This document shows positions 7,491-16,971 of a stretch of DNA of 64,000 bases, one piece after another; within the stretch, counting starts at the first letter, position 1; every line of letters starts with the position of its first letter. Under the pieces are notes generated by a model that was not told the DNA's origin, ran no database searches, and was given only the letters and a program-made list of their open reading frames with translations. The position numbers and the translations under genes were made by a program. Source of the stretch: Enterovibrio norvegicus_B (GTDB taxonomy: Bacteria; Pseudomonadota; Gammaproteobacteria; Enterobacterales; Vibrionaceae); contig NZ_MDAG01000020.1 in assembly GCF_002876705.1 (NCBI RefSeq), forward strand, positions 1-64,000, in the 5' to 3' direction.

Positions 7491-9446
7491 ATGTCACAAC
7501 ATCCTCTATGGCGTCCAAGCACCACAAGAGTCGCTAACGCCAACTTGACCGAATTCATGGATACGGTCAATCGCCAGTATTCACTCAAGCTGACCAACTA
7601 TGATCAGCTTTATCAATGGTCCATCGATCACAGCGACGCGTTTTGGCAAACCCTATGGTCCTTTGCCAGCGTGGTCGGCGATATGGGTGAGCGAATTGTT
7701 GAGCGCGCTCCCGACTTCCCAAATAAAGACAGCCGTTGGTTCCCCGATGCAAAAATCAACTTTGCAGAAAACTTACTGCAATGGGCAAAAGACATGCCTA
7801 ACAACGAAGCAATTGTCTTTTCAGGGGAAGATGAACACGCCACATCGATAACGTGGGCTGAGCTTGTTCAACAAACCAGTGGTGTTGCTGCATACCTAAA
7901 AGAATGCGGTGTTGAACAAGGGGATGTCGTCGCGGGCTACCTTCCGAACATTGCCCAAACCGTTGTCGCCATGCTAGCTACCGCATCACTTGGGGCAACA
8001 TGGACATCAACCTCTCCCGATTTTGGCGTAGACAGCGTGCTCGATCGCTTTGGGCAGACCAAACCTAAGGTTCTGTTCACCACGGATGGTTACCACTACA
8101 ACGGCAAGACACACGATAACCTCGTCAAAGCACGAGAAGTGCGCGAAGGCGTAGACAGCATTGCGCATCTCGTGGTGATCCCGTTTGTCGGTGGCGCAAC
8201 GCTCAATGCCGATGAGACTTGCTTTAACGCCATCTTGAAAAAGCCAGCACCCGAACTTACCTTTACCCGTGTCGATTTCAATTCGCCACTGTATGTGCTG
8301 TATTCTTCCGGCACCACAGGCAAACCGAAATGCATCATCCATAGTGTCGGCGGCATGTTGCTCAACCACCTTAAAGAGCATCAACTTCACTCAGATGTAA
8401 AAGCAGGAGATCGCGTTTTCTACTTCACCACCTGTGGCTGGATGATGTGGAACTGGATGGCAAGTGCCCTTGCAAGCGGCGCGACGCTCATCTTGTTCGA
8501 TGGCTCTCCGTTCTACCCTGATGCGGGCGTGTTGTGGCGTTTGACCGACAACCAACGCGTCACCTTGTTTGGCACCTCCGCCAAATACCTCGAAGCCCAG
8601 GAAAAACAAGCTTACCTGCCGATGGACGAACACAAACTGTCGACACTAAAAACCTTATGCTCGACAGGCTCTGTGCTTGCACCAGAACAATTCGACTTTG
8701 TGTATGACAACATCAAAAAAGACGTTCAGTTAAGTTCAATCGCAGGCGGTACGGATATTTGTGGTTGCTTCGTGTTGGGTAGCCCGATTTCGCCAGTGTA
8801 TCGCGGCCAAAGTCAGGTTCGTGGATTAGCGCTAGATGTTGAAGTCTTCAACAATGAAGGCAAACCGGTTCAAGCGGAGAAAGGGGAGTTGGTCTGTTGT
8901 AACAGCTTTCCCAACCAACCTGTTGGTTTTTGGAATGATCCAGATGGGAAGCGCTACCATAACGCATATTGGGGCAAGATTGACGATATCTGGTTCCACG
9001 GAGACTACGTCGAACTCACTCAGCAAAACGGCATGGTCTTCTTTGGGCGTTCAGATGCCATCCTCAACCCCGGCGGTGTGCGTATCGGCACGGCGGAAAT
9101 CTACCGCCATGTTAACCAACTCGATGAAATCATCGATTCAGTCGTTATCGGACAAGAGTGGCAAAACGATGTGCGAGTCGTGTTGTTCGTGAAGCTCAAG
9201 CCTGGCATTGATCTGAACGACAACCTTGAACGCAAGATTCGAACGACCATTCGCACCAGTTGTACACCGAGACACGTTCCTGCAAAGATCATCCCTATCA
9301 CGGACATTCCGCGCACCAAGTCAGGCAAACTGGCTGAAATCGCCGTACGCGATGTGGTGCATGGTCGCGCTGTCGCGCAATTAAGTGCACTCGATAACCC
9401 GGAATCACTCGACCAATACAATCACCGTCCAGAGTTGCAAGAGTAA
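7491..9446 (+). CDS. aacS: Acetoacetyl-CoA synthetase (acetoacetate-CoA ligase)
   Basis: ATP-dependent ligase making acetoacetyl-CoA from acetoacetate, the product of the preceding hydrolase, so carbon from tyrosine can reach acetyl-CoA. The 651-residue protein is of the ANL adenylating superfamily. The phosphate-binding loop YSSGTTGKPK is near residues 271-280, the A5-like GGTDI near 424, and the catalytic lysine sits in RTKSGK near 612. AGGAGA is 6 bases before the ATG. It is the last gene of the hmg operon, which ends at a strong hairpin about 35 bases on. It resembles Acs at 27.5 kb, but has the N-terminal segment with the WRPST-type start (WRPSTTRVANANL) typical of AacS. Confidence 0.95.
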   Translation: MSQHPLWRPSTTRVANANLTEFMDTVNRQYSLKLTNYDQLYQWSIDHSDAFWQTLWSFASVVGDMGERIVERAPDFPNKDSRWFPDAKINFAENLLQWAKDMPNNEAIVFSGEDEHATSITWAELVQQTSGVAAYLKECGVEQGDVVAGYLPNIAQTVVAMLATASLGATWTSTSPDFGVDSVLDRFGQTKPKVLFTTDGYHYNGKTHDNLVKAREVREGVDSIAHLVVIPFVGGATLNADETCFNAILKKPAPELTFTRVDFNSPLYVLYSSGTTGKPKCIIHSVGGMLLNHLKEHQLHSDVKAGDRVFYFTTCGWMMWNWMASALASGATLILFDGSPFYPDAGVLWRLTDNQRVTLFGTSAKYLEAQEKQAYLPMDEHKLSTLKTLCSTGSVLAPEQFDFVYDNIKKDVQLSSIAGGTDICGCFVLGSPISPVYRGQSQVRGLALDVEVFNNEGKPVQAEKGELVCCNSFPNQPVGFWNDPDGKRYHNAYWGKIDDIWFHGDYVELTQQNGMVFFGRSDAILNPGGVRIGTAEIYRHVNQLDEIIDSVVIGQEWQNDVRVVLFVKLKPGIDLNDNLERKIRTTIRTSCTPRHVPAKIIPITDIPRTKSGKLAEIAVRDVVHGRAVAQLSALDNPESLDQYNHRPELQE

Positions 9447-9472
9447 CGATTTCGCACGGCGATATAATAGAG

Positions 9473-9504
9473 ACAAAAAAGCCAACCCTCGGGTTGGCTT
9501 TTCG
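9473..9504. terminator. Bidirectional terminator between aacS and fxsA
   Basis: AGCCAACCC (9480-9488) pairs with GGGTTGGCT (9491-9499), flanked by an A tract on the left and a T tract on the right. It can therefore serve both convergent transcripts. Confidence 0.88.
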
Positions 9505-9546
9505 CTTCTCATCCATTCACAACAACGTGACTCTCTTCGTGATATC

Positions 9547-10047
9547 TCAGTTCAGGCGATCTTGATCATCATTCTTGCGCTCATATTCCCCTTCGAAGGT
9601 GCTGCCGCCCTCTTGGTTCTTGCGCGGATCTTGTTGAAAAGGCGCTTGGCCAAAAGGCCCCTGCTGATGATTAAAGCCACTTTGAAAGTTCGCCACCTTC
9701 ACGCGGCTCATGATCTGTTGAGCCAACCATGCGCGCGGCCAAGGCAGTAACACTGCCATACCCATGGCATCGGTCATAAAGCCGGGGGTTAACAACAGTA
9801 CACCTGCTACAGCAAGCATCACACCTTCAACGATTTGCTGAGCAGGTAATTCGCCTTGTTGCAAACGCTGTTGAACAGAAAGTAACGTCTGAATGCCCTG
9901 GCTTCGAACCAAAGACGCACCCACAAACGCAGTTAGCAAAATCAATGCAACGGTTGGCCACAGTCCCAACACACCACCAACTTGAATGAAAAGTGCAATC
10001 TCGATGATAGGCACAGTAATAAACATCAAAAGCAAAATAGGAAACAC
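9547..10047 (-). CDS. fxsA: FxsA membrane protein
   Basis: Cytoplasmic-membrane protein known in E. coli for relieving T7 exclusion by F when overproduced; its normal role is unclear. It has 166 residues with two or three hydrophobic segments in the first 110 and the conserved hydrophilic end GGSTFEGEYERKNDDQDRLN. The start used is the GTG at 10047, with GAGAGG 7 bases upstream. The ATG at 10062 adds five residues but has no binding site, and family members start with MFPILLL-like sequence. fxsA next to aspA is the enterobacterial arrangement. It is transcribed away from aspA. Confidence 0.9.
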   Translation of the reverse strand: MFPILLLMFITVPIIEIALFIQVGGVLGLWPTVALILLTAFVGASLVRSQGIQTLLSVQQRLQQGELPAQQIVEGVMLAVAGVLLLTPGFMTDAMGMAVLLPWPRAWLAQQIMSRVKVANFQSGFNHQQGPFGQAPFQQDPRKNQEGGSTFEGEYERKNDDQDRLN

Positions 10048-10447
10048 AGTGAAACCTCTCATTCAGTGCAGACGTGCATCCTAGCATTCTGTCGCCGTTT
10101 TTGCCGATTGGTCAACGGCAATTGTTAGCTTGCCCACGTCTGCTTTAGATTCTGTCTTTATTTATTAAATACGCTAACAGTTTTTAACGGTATCAATACA
10201 TTTCACCCCGATGACAGCTGTCCAAAAGGCAATACATAGCGATCGAGATCACATAATAATGCAATTAAATTCACTTCGTTTCGAATGGTGATCTCACGCA
10301 TGTTTTTACTGTAATTGCTGAGTAAAATCACCCCATATTAAACGGATACAAAAGCTTGTGTATCCAGCCAAAATCTCTGATGAACGGACTCTACAGCGAA
10401 ATTTGCGGCTACAGAATAACCAATTATAAGTTCATTAGGGCCAAATC
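10048..10447. other. fxsA-aspA divergent control region
   Basis: About 400 bases without a gene. It must hold the aspA and fxsA promoters. A CRP-like site is noted separately. No terminator or RNA gene is seen. Confidence 0.5.
10236..10254. promoter_or_regulatory. Possible CRP site upstream of aspA
   Basis: TAGCGA (10237-10242), then six bases, then TCACA (10249-10253). The right half-site is perfect and the left is degenerate. E. coli aspA is CRP-activated, which fits, but the match is partial. Confidence 0.35.
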
Positions 10448-11908
10448 ATGTCTCAGACGATTGATCTCGAAAACAACCTGACTATCCCTCACCTTGCTAC
10501 ACGTATCGAAGAAGATTTACTTGGCGAACGCCACGTACCTGCTGATGCGTATTACGGCATTCATACTTTGCGCGCTGTCGAAAACTTTAACATCTCACGT
10601 ACCACTATCTCTGATGTACCAGAGTTCGTTCGCGGTATGGTTTACACCAAGAAAGCGGCGGCAATGGCAAACAAAGAGCTGGGCGTGATTCCAGCGGATG
10701 TGGGCGACTACATCATCAAAGCCTGTGACCTGATTCTGGACACTGGCAAATGCATGGACCAATTCCCTTCTGATGTTTACCAAGGCGGCGCAGGCACCTC
10801 TGTAAACATGAACGCAAACGAAGTGATTGCAAACCTTGCGCTTGAGCTGATGGGCAAAGACAAAGGCGAATACGACGTTGTTAACCCTAACGACCACGTC
10901 AACAAGAGCCAGTCTACTAACTGTGCATACCCTACTGGTTTCCGTGTTGCGGTATACAACAGCATCCTGACGCTGGTTGATTCTATCCAGTACCTACAAC
11001 GCGAATTCGATGCGAAAGCAACAGAAAACGCGGGCGTACTGAAAATGGGTCGTACTCAGCTTCAAGACGCAGTGCCAATGACTGTCGGCCAAGAGTTCCG
11101 TGCATTCGCAACCCTTCTAAAAGAAGAAGTGAAAAACCTGAAGTACACAGCAGAGCTTCTGCTAGAAGTGAACTTGGGTGCAACGGCTATCGGTACTGGT
11201 TTGAACGCTGCCGCGGGCTACCAACAACTGGCTGTTCAACGTCTTGCTGAAGTAACGGGTCTGAACTGCACACCAGCAGAAGACTTGATCGAAGCAACGT
11301 CTGACTGTGGTGCATACGTGATGGTTCACAGTGCACTGAAGCGTCTAGCCGTTAAACTATCTAAAATCTGTAACGACCTTCGTCTTCTGTCTTCTGGTCC
11401 TCGTTCAGGCCTGAACGAAATCAACCTACCAGAAATGCAGGCAGGTTCTTCAATCATGCCAGCAAAAGTAAACCCAGTTATCCCTGAAGTGGTTAACCAA
11501 GTGTGCTTTAAAGTGATCGGTAACGACATCACGGTGACATTCGCAGCAGAAGCAGGTCAGCTTCAGTTGAACGTCATGGAACCTGTTATCGGTCAGGCGC
11601 TGTTTGAATCTATCGAGATTCTTTCGAATGCATGTATCAACCTTGGCGAGAAGTGCGTAAACGGCATCACTGTTAACAAAGAAGTGTGTGAAAGCTACGT
11701 TTACAACTCTATCGGCATCGTCACTTACTTGAACCCGTTCATCGGTCACCACGAAGGCGACATCGTCGGTAAGATTTGTGCTGAAACAGGCAAAAACGTT
11801 CGAGACGTCGTGCTTGAGCGCGGTCTTCTGACAGAAGAACAGTTAGACGATATCTTCTCTGTTGAAAACTTGATGCACCCGCAGTATAAAGCAAAGCGCT
11901 ATAACTAA
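10448..11908 (+). CDS. aspA: Aspartate ammonia-lyase
   Basis: Reversibly deaminates L-aspartate to fumarate and ammonia. It feeds fumarate respiration and uses aspartate as carbon or nitrogen source. It has 486 residues against 478 in E. coli; the extra residues are N-terminal. The fumarase/aspartase signature GSSIMPAKVNP is at residues 333-343 and the flexible catalytic serine loop lies in it. The start at 10448 has a modest AGGG upstream. It is followed by dcuA with a terminator between. This gene pair is the classic anaerobic C4-dicarboxylate module. Fumarate also comes from the homogentisate operon just upstream. Confidence 0.97.
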   Translation: MSQTIDLENNLTIPHLATRIEEDLLGERHVPADAYYGIHTLRAVENFNISRTTISDVPEFVRGMVYTKKAAAMANKELGVIPADVGDYIIKACDLILDTGKCMDQFPSDVYQGGAGTSVNMNANEVIANLALELMGKDKGEYDVVNPNDHVNKSQSTNCAYPTGFRVAVYNSILTLVDSIQYLQREFDAKATENAGVLKMGRTQLQDAVPMTVGQEFRAFATLLKEEVKNLKYTAELLLEVNLGATAIGTGLNAAAGYQQLAVQRLAEVTGLNCTPAEDLIEATSDCGAYVMVHSALKRLAVKLSKICNDLRLLSSGPRSGLNEINLPEMQAGSSIMPAKVNPVIPEVVNQVCFKVIGNDITVTFAAEAGQLQLNVMEPVIGQALFESIEILSNACINLGEKCVNGITVNKEVCESYVYNSIGIVTYLNPFIGHHEGDIVGKICAETGKNVRDVVLERGLLTEEQLDDIFSVENLMHPQYKAKRYN

Positions 11909-11919
11909 GACGTAAACAA

Positions 11920-11952
11920 AAATGGGTATCGGTAATCGATACCCATTTTTTG
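11920..11952 (+). terminator. aspA terminator
   Basis: ATGGGTATCG (11922-11931), a 5-base loop, CGATACCCAT (11937-11946), then six T. dcuA is 182 bases further on and may also depend on its own promoter. Confidence 0.85.
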
Positions 11953-12133
11953 TCGTAGCGACTAAACGAAGTGACTCTTCACCACGCTAGAAAACCCCTT
12001 TAACACAGAAAATCAACGCAATGGAATGCATGGCAGGATGCCAATCGACACGATCATCGTGGGATGCATGTTGTCCGGGGAAAGAGTAACTCCGTTTGGT
12101 CTTTATATTTAAAAATTAAAACAGGAGTCATCC

Positions 12134-13441
12134 ATGATTGCAGTGGAGTTGTTTGTCGTACTCGCCTTCATTTTCTTAGGCGCACGTATCGGCGGTATCG
12201 GTATCGGCTTAGCCGGTGGTGCAGGTGTGATTGTGTTGTCGTTGCTGCTTGGCATGCCAACAAGTCAAAGCTACATCCCTATCGACGTTATCTTAATTAT
12301 CATGTCTGTGATCACCGCGATTGCAGCAATGCAAGTGGCTGGCGGCATGGATTGGCTGGTTGAACTGGCTGAAAACTTCCTTCGAAAGAACCCAAAACAA
12401 ATCACCTTCTACGCGCCTATCGTCACCTACATGATGACCATGATGGCGGGTACAGGTCACACTGCGTTCTCAACCCTTCCCGTGATTGCTGAAGTGGCAA
12501 AAGAGCAAGGCATTCGCCCATCTCGTCCACTTTCTATCGCTGTTATCGCCTCTCAAATTGCCATCACAGCATCCCCAATTTCAGCGGCAGTTGTGTTCTT
12601 CTCTGGCATCCTTGAACCAATGGGCGTGGGCTACTTGACCCTGCTGGGCATTTGTATCCCAACCACGTTCACCGCCTGTATGGTTGGTGCATTCGTTGCC
12701 AACTTCATGGGCTGCGAACTGAAAGACGATCCTGTTTACCAAGAGCGTCTTGAGAAAGGTTTGATCAAAATCCAAGGTACTCAAAAACGCGAAATCGCAC
12801 CAAGCGCGAAGAAAGCGACCTTTATCTTCCTTACCGCAATCGTGCTGGTAGTAGGCTATGCTGCGGCAATCTCAAGCTCCATTGGCTTGATTGAGAACCC
12901 AACATTGGGCCGTAACGAAGCGATCATGACCTTCATGCTTGCTGCGGCAACGGCGATTGTTTTCACCACAGGTATCGATGCATCGAAAATTGCTGCTGCG
13001 CCAACGTTCCGTTCAGGCATGACAGCATGTGTGTGTGTATTGGGTGTCGCGTGGCTGGGTTCAACCTTTGTTAACGCACACGTTGAAGGCATCAAAGAAG
13101 TCGCGGGCACGTTACTGGCTGACTACCCTTGGATGCTGGCGATGATCCTTTTCTTCGCGTCTATGCTGCTTTACTCACAAGGTGCGACCACTACGGCGCT
13201 AATGCCTGCGGCACTGGCCATTGGTGTTGCACCACTGACCGCCATTGCATCATTTGCAGCAGTCAGCGCCCTGTTCGTTCTGCCAACGTACCCAACATTG
13301 TTGGCAGCGGTTGAAATGGATGACACAGGCTCAACCCGTATCGGTAACTTGGTCTTCAACCACCCGTTCTTCATCCCAGGTGTGGTGACTATTTCCACGT
13401 CGGTAGCGCTTGGTTTTGCGGTGGGCGGCATCGTACTGTAA
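12134..13441 (+). CDS. dcuA: Anaerobic C4-dicarboxylate transporter DcuA
   Basis: Inner-membrane carrier of the Dcu family. It takes up or exchanges aspartate, fumarate and succinate during anaerobic growth. It has 435 residues with about ten hydrophobic segments. The N-terminus (VELFVVLAFIFLGARIGGIGIGLAGG) and stretches such as AMQVAGGMDWLV and ITASPISAAVV match DcuA rather than DcuB or DcuC. CAGGAG precedes the ATG. It is located after aspA, as in E. coli, and ends at a strong hairpin. Confidence 0.96.
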   Translation: MIAVELFVVLAFIFLGARIGGIGIGLAGGAGVIVLSLLLGMPTSQSYIPIDVILIIMSVITAIAAMQVAGGMDWLVELAENFLRKNPKQITFYAPIVTYMMTMMAGTGHTAFSTLPVIAEVAKEQGIRPSRPLSIAVIASQIAITASPISAAVVFFSGILEPMGVGYLTLLGICIPTTFTACMVGAFVANFMGCELKDDPVYQERLEKGLIKIQGTQKREIAPSAKKATFIFLTAIVLVVGYAAAISSSIGLIENPTLGRNEAIMTFMLAAATAIVFTTGIDASKIAAAPTFRSGMTACVCVLGVAWLGSTFVNAHVEGIKEVAGTLLADYPWMLAMILFFASMLLYSQGATTTALMPAALAIGVAPLTAIASFAAVSALFVLPTYPTLLAAVEMDDTGSTRIGNLVFNHPFFIPGVVTISTSVALGFAVGGIVL

Positions 13442-13470
13442 TCCAACGCGACACAGTCAACATGCAATGA

Positions 13471-13497
13471 AAGGGCTCTTCGGAGCCCTTTTTTATT
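13471..13497 (+). terminator. dcuA terminator
   Basis: AAGGGCTC (13471-13478), TTCG tetraloop, GAGCCCTT (13483-13490), then a T run to 13495. Confidence 0.9.
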
Positions 13498-13625
13498 GCC
13501 TGAAAATGATGACCAGAAAAGCAAAACCCAAAGATACCGACGAATCTTTGCGAATCGGGAAACGAATTCGGCCTTTTCCGGTCTCAGTGATATAGTGAAA
13601 TTAACTCTAGGAATAACCCATCCCG

Positions 13626-15461
13626 ATGAAGGTCATGTCGACAATAGGCTCCCGAATATTCGCCCTTTTTGTGCTCTCGTTGTGCAGTGTTTTACCTGCG
13701 CACGCCGAGTTCTCTCTTTTTAATTCACCGTCTCCTATTGCGAGTAATGCCCCTGCATTTGTGCCCGTTGATCAGGCATTCCCGTTTAATTTCACCCAGC
13801 AAGGGGATAGGGTTTATCTCGATTGGCAGGTCACGCCAGGCTACTACTTGTACCAAGACAAGATAGGCGTAACACCAAGCAGTGATGCGCAAATTGGCAC
13901 ACCCGACATGCGCCAAGGGCAGCCTTATGAAGATGAATTCTTCGGTGAAGTGAACATTTACAAACAGCCGTTAACCGTCTCTGTTCCTGTTCTCGCAGCG
14001 ACCGACTCGTCAATGCTAACAGTGACCTATCAAGGGTGTGCTGAAGCGGGATTTTGTTATCCCCCTGAAACCGTCAATGTGCCGCTTTATGCCGTGGTGG
14101 GAAGCACTGCCACGCCACCCGCAGATAGCGTTATCAAAACACCCACAGACACATCCAATGTTTCTTCTGAAGCATCAACACAGGTTCCTGCAAAAGAAGC
14201 GACACCTAGCCAACAAACTGATGTCAGTAGCCTTGCCGACAACTGGTGGCAACCATTGCTCTTCCTTGGCTTAGGCATAGGGCTGGCGTTTACGCCGTGT
14301 GTGCTTCCGATGTACCCAATATTGACCGGTATTGTGCTAGGCGGCGGGAAGAAAACCCACGGTCAAACGTTCCGATTATCCATGTTGTATGTGCAGGGTA
14401 TGGCATTAACGTATACCTTGCTCGGGCTCGTCGTCGCATCGGCAGGGCTTCAATTTCAAGCTGCTTTCCAACACCCTTATGTTCTGATTGGATTAAGCAC
14501 ACTTTTCGTCTTGCTGGCCATGTCGATGTTTGGCGTGTTTAACCTACAACTCCCTGCAAGCCTGCAGACCCGGTTAAGCCAAATGAGCAATCAACAAACC
14601 GGTGGCAGCAATCTGGGCGTATTTAGCATGGGGGCAATTTCAGGCTTAATTTGCTCACCTTGCACCACTGCCCCTTTATCTGGTGCTTTGCTTTACGTGG
14701 CTCAAAGCGGTGATTTGCTTACAGGTGCAATCACCCTGTATGCATTGGCATTAGGCATGGGGATCCCTCTGATTCTGGCCGCGATGTTCGGCAATAAATT
14801 ACTGCCAAAGGCCGGGAATTGGATGAACACCGTCAAAATCTTCTTCGGCTTTGTTTTACTGGCAGTGCCATTATTCTTGCTCGAACGCCTACTCCCAGAG
14901 CAAGCCAGCGTGGGCCTTTGGATGGGTTGGCTTATTGCCGCACTAGGTTGGCTTTACCATATCAGCCGTTCACTCAAGCCAGGTAAGTTAGCTAGCACGC
15001 TAGCCATCATTTCGATCCTCGGGCTAAGCACTGGCGCGGCGTACACCTATAACGCGCTTAATTCGACGGTGAAAGCGGATGTCCCAGCCGTTAGCTTTAT
15101 TCGCATCGAGAGTATTAATGATCTGAACCGTGAGCTCGCCGTAGCAAAACAAGCAGGCAAACCTGTGATGGTCGATTTCTACGCCGATTGGTGTGTGGCA
15201 TGCAAAGAGTTTGAAAAGTACACCTTCCACGATCCGAAAGTGGCCACTGAGCTACAAAACTTTGTGCTGCTTCAGGCTGATGTCACCGCGAACCGCCCTC
15301 AAGACATCAAATTGTTGATGTCGCTAAATGTGCTTGGATTGCCAACGCTGGACTTTTGGGATGCCAATGGCACCCCGATGCCTGAAGCTCGCTTAACCGG
15401 ATTCATGAAAGCCTCTCCGTTTCTCTCGCATCTTGTTCAAAATCAGCTGATTAAACAATAA
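13626..15461 (+). CDS. dsbD: Thiol:disulfide interchange protein DsbD
   Basis: Carries electrons from cytoplasmic thioredoxin across the inner membrane to periplasmic DsbC/DsbE-type partners. The 611 residues divide in the standard order. A signal peptide ends at AHA27. The periplasmic alpha domain has Cys138/Cys144 (CAEAGFC). The eight-segment membrane domain holds Cys225 (TPCVLP) and a second cysteine site at CSPC (343-346). The C-terminal thioredoxin domain has Cys523-Val-Ala-Cys526. E. coli DsbD is somewhat shorter; the extra length is a Thr/Ser-rich linker at about 160-200. The ATG at 13626 is kept although the nearest AGGA is far; an ATG three codons on is an alternative. It lies downstream of dcuA, as in the E. 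coli dsbD-cutA-dcuA region. Confidence 0.95.
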   Translation: MKVMSTIGSRIFALFVLSLCSVLPAHAEFSLFNSPSPIASNAPAFVPVDQAFPFNFTQQGDRVYLDWQVTPGYYLYQDKIGVTPSSDAQIGTPDMRQGQPYEDEFFGEVNIYKQPLTVSVPVLAATDSSMLTVTYQGCAEAGFCYPPETVNVPLYAVVGSTATPPADSVIKTPTDTSNVSSEASTQVPAKEATPSQQTDVSSLADNWWQPLLFLGLGIGLAFTPCVLPMYPILTGIVLGGGKKTHGQTFRLSMLYVQGMALTYTLLGLVVASAGLQFQAAFQHPYVLIGLSTLFVLLAMSMFGVFNLQLPASLQTRLSQMSNQQTGGSNLGVFSMGAISGLICSPCTTAPLSGALLYVAQSGDLLTGAITLYALALGMGIPLILAAMFGNKLLPKAGNWMNTVKIFFGFVLLAVPLFLLERLLPEQASVGLWMGWLIAALGWLYHISRSLKPGKLASTLAIISILGLSTGAAYTYNALNSTVKADVPAVSFIRIESINDLNRELAVAKQAGKPVMVDFYADWCVACKEFEKYTFHDPKVATELQNFVLLQADVTANRPQDIKLLMSLNVLGLPTLDFWDANGTPMPEARLTGFMKASPFLSHLVQNQLIKQ

Positions 15462-15479
15462 CGCGGGTTTGCAACCAAA

Positions 15480-15520
15480 CTTGATCTCCCTTACATTGCC
15501 ACAAATCTAGGGGGATCAAG
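15480..15520. repeat. Inverted repeat between dsbD and the response-regulator gene
   Basis: CTTGATCTCCC (15480-15490) can pair with GGGGGATCAAG (15510-15520) apart from one wobble position, around a 19-base loop. No T tract follows. It may be a weak dsbD terminator hairpin or an operator. Confidence 0.4.
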
Positions 15521-15601
15521 CTCTTACTTCGCGTCCATCAAAATTGATCTAACCGATCCCGAGTGTTAGCGTGGTTGTTAACGAGGTATTAAATATTCCC
15601 T

Positions 15602-16240
15602 ATGGACGCACAATACACAATAGTCATCGCAGATGATCATCCGCTGTTTCGTAATGCGCTATTTCAGTCCGTTCATATGGCGATTAGCGGCGCGAACCTG
15701 TTGGAAGCAGACTCGCTCGATAGCCTCACCGCATTACTCGAGAAAGAGCCAGACATAGACTTACTGTTACTGGACTTAAAAATGCCCGGTGCCAACGGTA
15801 TGTCGGGATTGATTCATCTTCGCGTCCAATACCCAGAGCTCCCCATTGTTGTCATTTCTGCCAGCGAAGAATCCAGTGTGATACGCCAAGTACATAGCCA
15901 TGGCGCGTTTGGGTTTATCCCAAAATCCAGTGACATGCGAGAGCTGATCGGTTCACTCAATCAAGTACTGGACGGTGAACCTTGCTTCCCTAGCGGTATC
16001 GACTTTAGCGATGCAGGTGACGAAGAGTCCTTGATGGATAAAATCGCCTCACTCACTCCTCAGCAATACAAAGTACTCAGCATGTTGTCTGACGGTTTGC
16101 TCAACAAGCAAATCGCGTATGAGCTTGATGTATCAGAAGCCACCATCAAAGCCCATATGACGGCAATATTCAGAAAGCTCGGCGTTAAAAACCGTACCCA
16201 AGCCGTTATTCTGCTTCAACAAACTAACCCTAACGCTTAA
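15602..16240 (+). CDS. crbR: NarL/LuxR-type response regulator, probable CrbR
   Basis: Cytoplasmic two-component regulator, 212 residues. The receiver domain (about 5-125) has acidic residues D11-D12, the phospho-acceptor Asp58 (LLLLDLKMPG) and Lys in FIPKSS. The LuxR-type helix-turn-helix occupies about 148-205 (LTPQQYKVLSMLSDGLLNKQIA...VSEATIKAH). In Vibrio cholerae the CrbS/CrbR pair turns on acs in the acetate switch. Here a CrbS-type kinase, an ActP-like symporter and acs lie within 14 kb, which makes CrbR the best reading. No good ribosome binding site is seen before the ATG, so the exact start is less sure than the identity. Confidence 0.82.
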   Translation: MDAQYTIVIADDHPLFRNALFQSVHMAISGANLLEADSLDSLTALLEKEPDIDLLLLDLKMPGANGMSGLIHLRVQYPELPIVVISASEESSVIRQVHSHGAFGFIPKSSDMRELIGSLNQVLDGEPCFPSGIDFSDAGDEESLMDKIASLTPQQYKVLSMLSDGLLNKQIAYELDVSEATIKAHMTAIFRKLGVKNRTQAVILLQQTNPNA

Positions 16241-16692
16241 CCTATTCTCCGGCGTGCCTGAGTGAGTATTCACAAACAGCGTCAGTGTCGCTTACTTATT
16301 GCTTTTGATTAATGATTGTGTCGCGCGTAATCAGCCCATCTATTGCCCCGAACCATACTCACTTTAATAGGTTGAATCTAAGTAGAAAACGCAACATCCA
16401 CGTCCACGTCGTACACAGTTCACCGTCGTAAAAACCACTTACATTGATTGCAACATAGAATTTGCAGTCATACGGTATCTCCCTTTTCGACTTAGCCTAA
16501 AGCCTATTAGACCTTTGGCGTAGTTAACATCTTGTTAACCCCATCAAATGCATGCCTTGAATCACACAAACCCAGTTTTGACAGCCAGTTATCACGCTTT
16601 CTCGCTCGACTAAAGTTGCAGTGTTCCCTTGTCTTTAGGCTGCTATTGTCGGGAAGTAACAATCCGTTAACGTGTCAATTAAGGAGATGGCA
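16241..16692. other. Control region upstream of the symporter genes
   Basis: About 450 bases without a gene. Two copies of a CTAAAG-core motif are seen: CCTAAAGCC at 16496-16504, and the same core inverted as GTCTTTAGG at 16631-16639. The core recurs before acs and before the DUF294 gene. No terminator is seen after the regulator gene. Confidence 0.45.
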
Positions 16693-16959
16693 ATGGCGTT
16701 CGAAAACAAGGAACAGTCACAAGCCTACTGGAATAAAAACCTACGACTGATGGTGATCCTGATTTCCATTTGGTTCGTGGTCTCATTCGGTTGTGGAATC
16801 TTATTCGTCGATGCTTTGAATACGATTCAGATTGGTGGTTACAAACTCGGGTTCTGGTTTGCTCAGCAAGGCTCAATTTACGTCTTCCTCGGCATTATTT
16901 TCGTTTACGCGCGTCAAATGCGAAAGCTTGACCGCGAATTCGGCGTAGACGACGAGTAA
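16693..16959 (+). CDS. DUF4212 small subunit of a sodium/substrate symporter
   Basis: Small inner-membrane protein, 88 residues, with two hydrophobic segments (about 17-40 and 51-72). It belongs to the DUF4212 family, which is regularly encoded immediately before an SSS-family acetate-type symporter and is proposed to be its small subunit. AAGGAG is followed by six bases and ATG 16693, so this start is preferred over upstream in-frame starts. The spacing to the next gene is 12 bases. Its exact contribution to transport is unknown. Confidence 0.9.
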   Translation: MAFENKEQSQAYWNKNLRLMVILISIWFVVSFGCGILFVDALNTIQIGGYKLGFWFAQQGSIYVFLGIIFVYARQMRKLDREFGVDDE

Positions 16960-16971
16960 GGGGTTTTAGAA

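Noticed and set aside
10270..10320. Second CRP- or FNR-like site before aspA
   Set aside because: GGTGATCTCACGC has the half-sites but with the wrong spacing.
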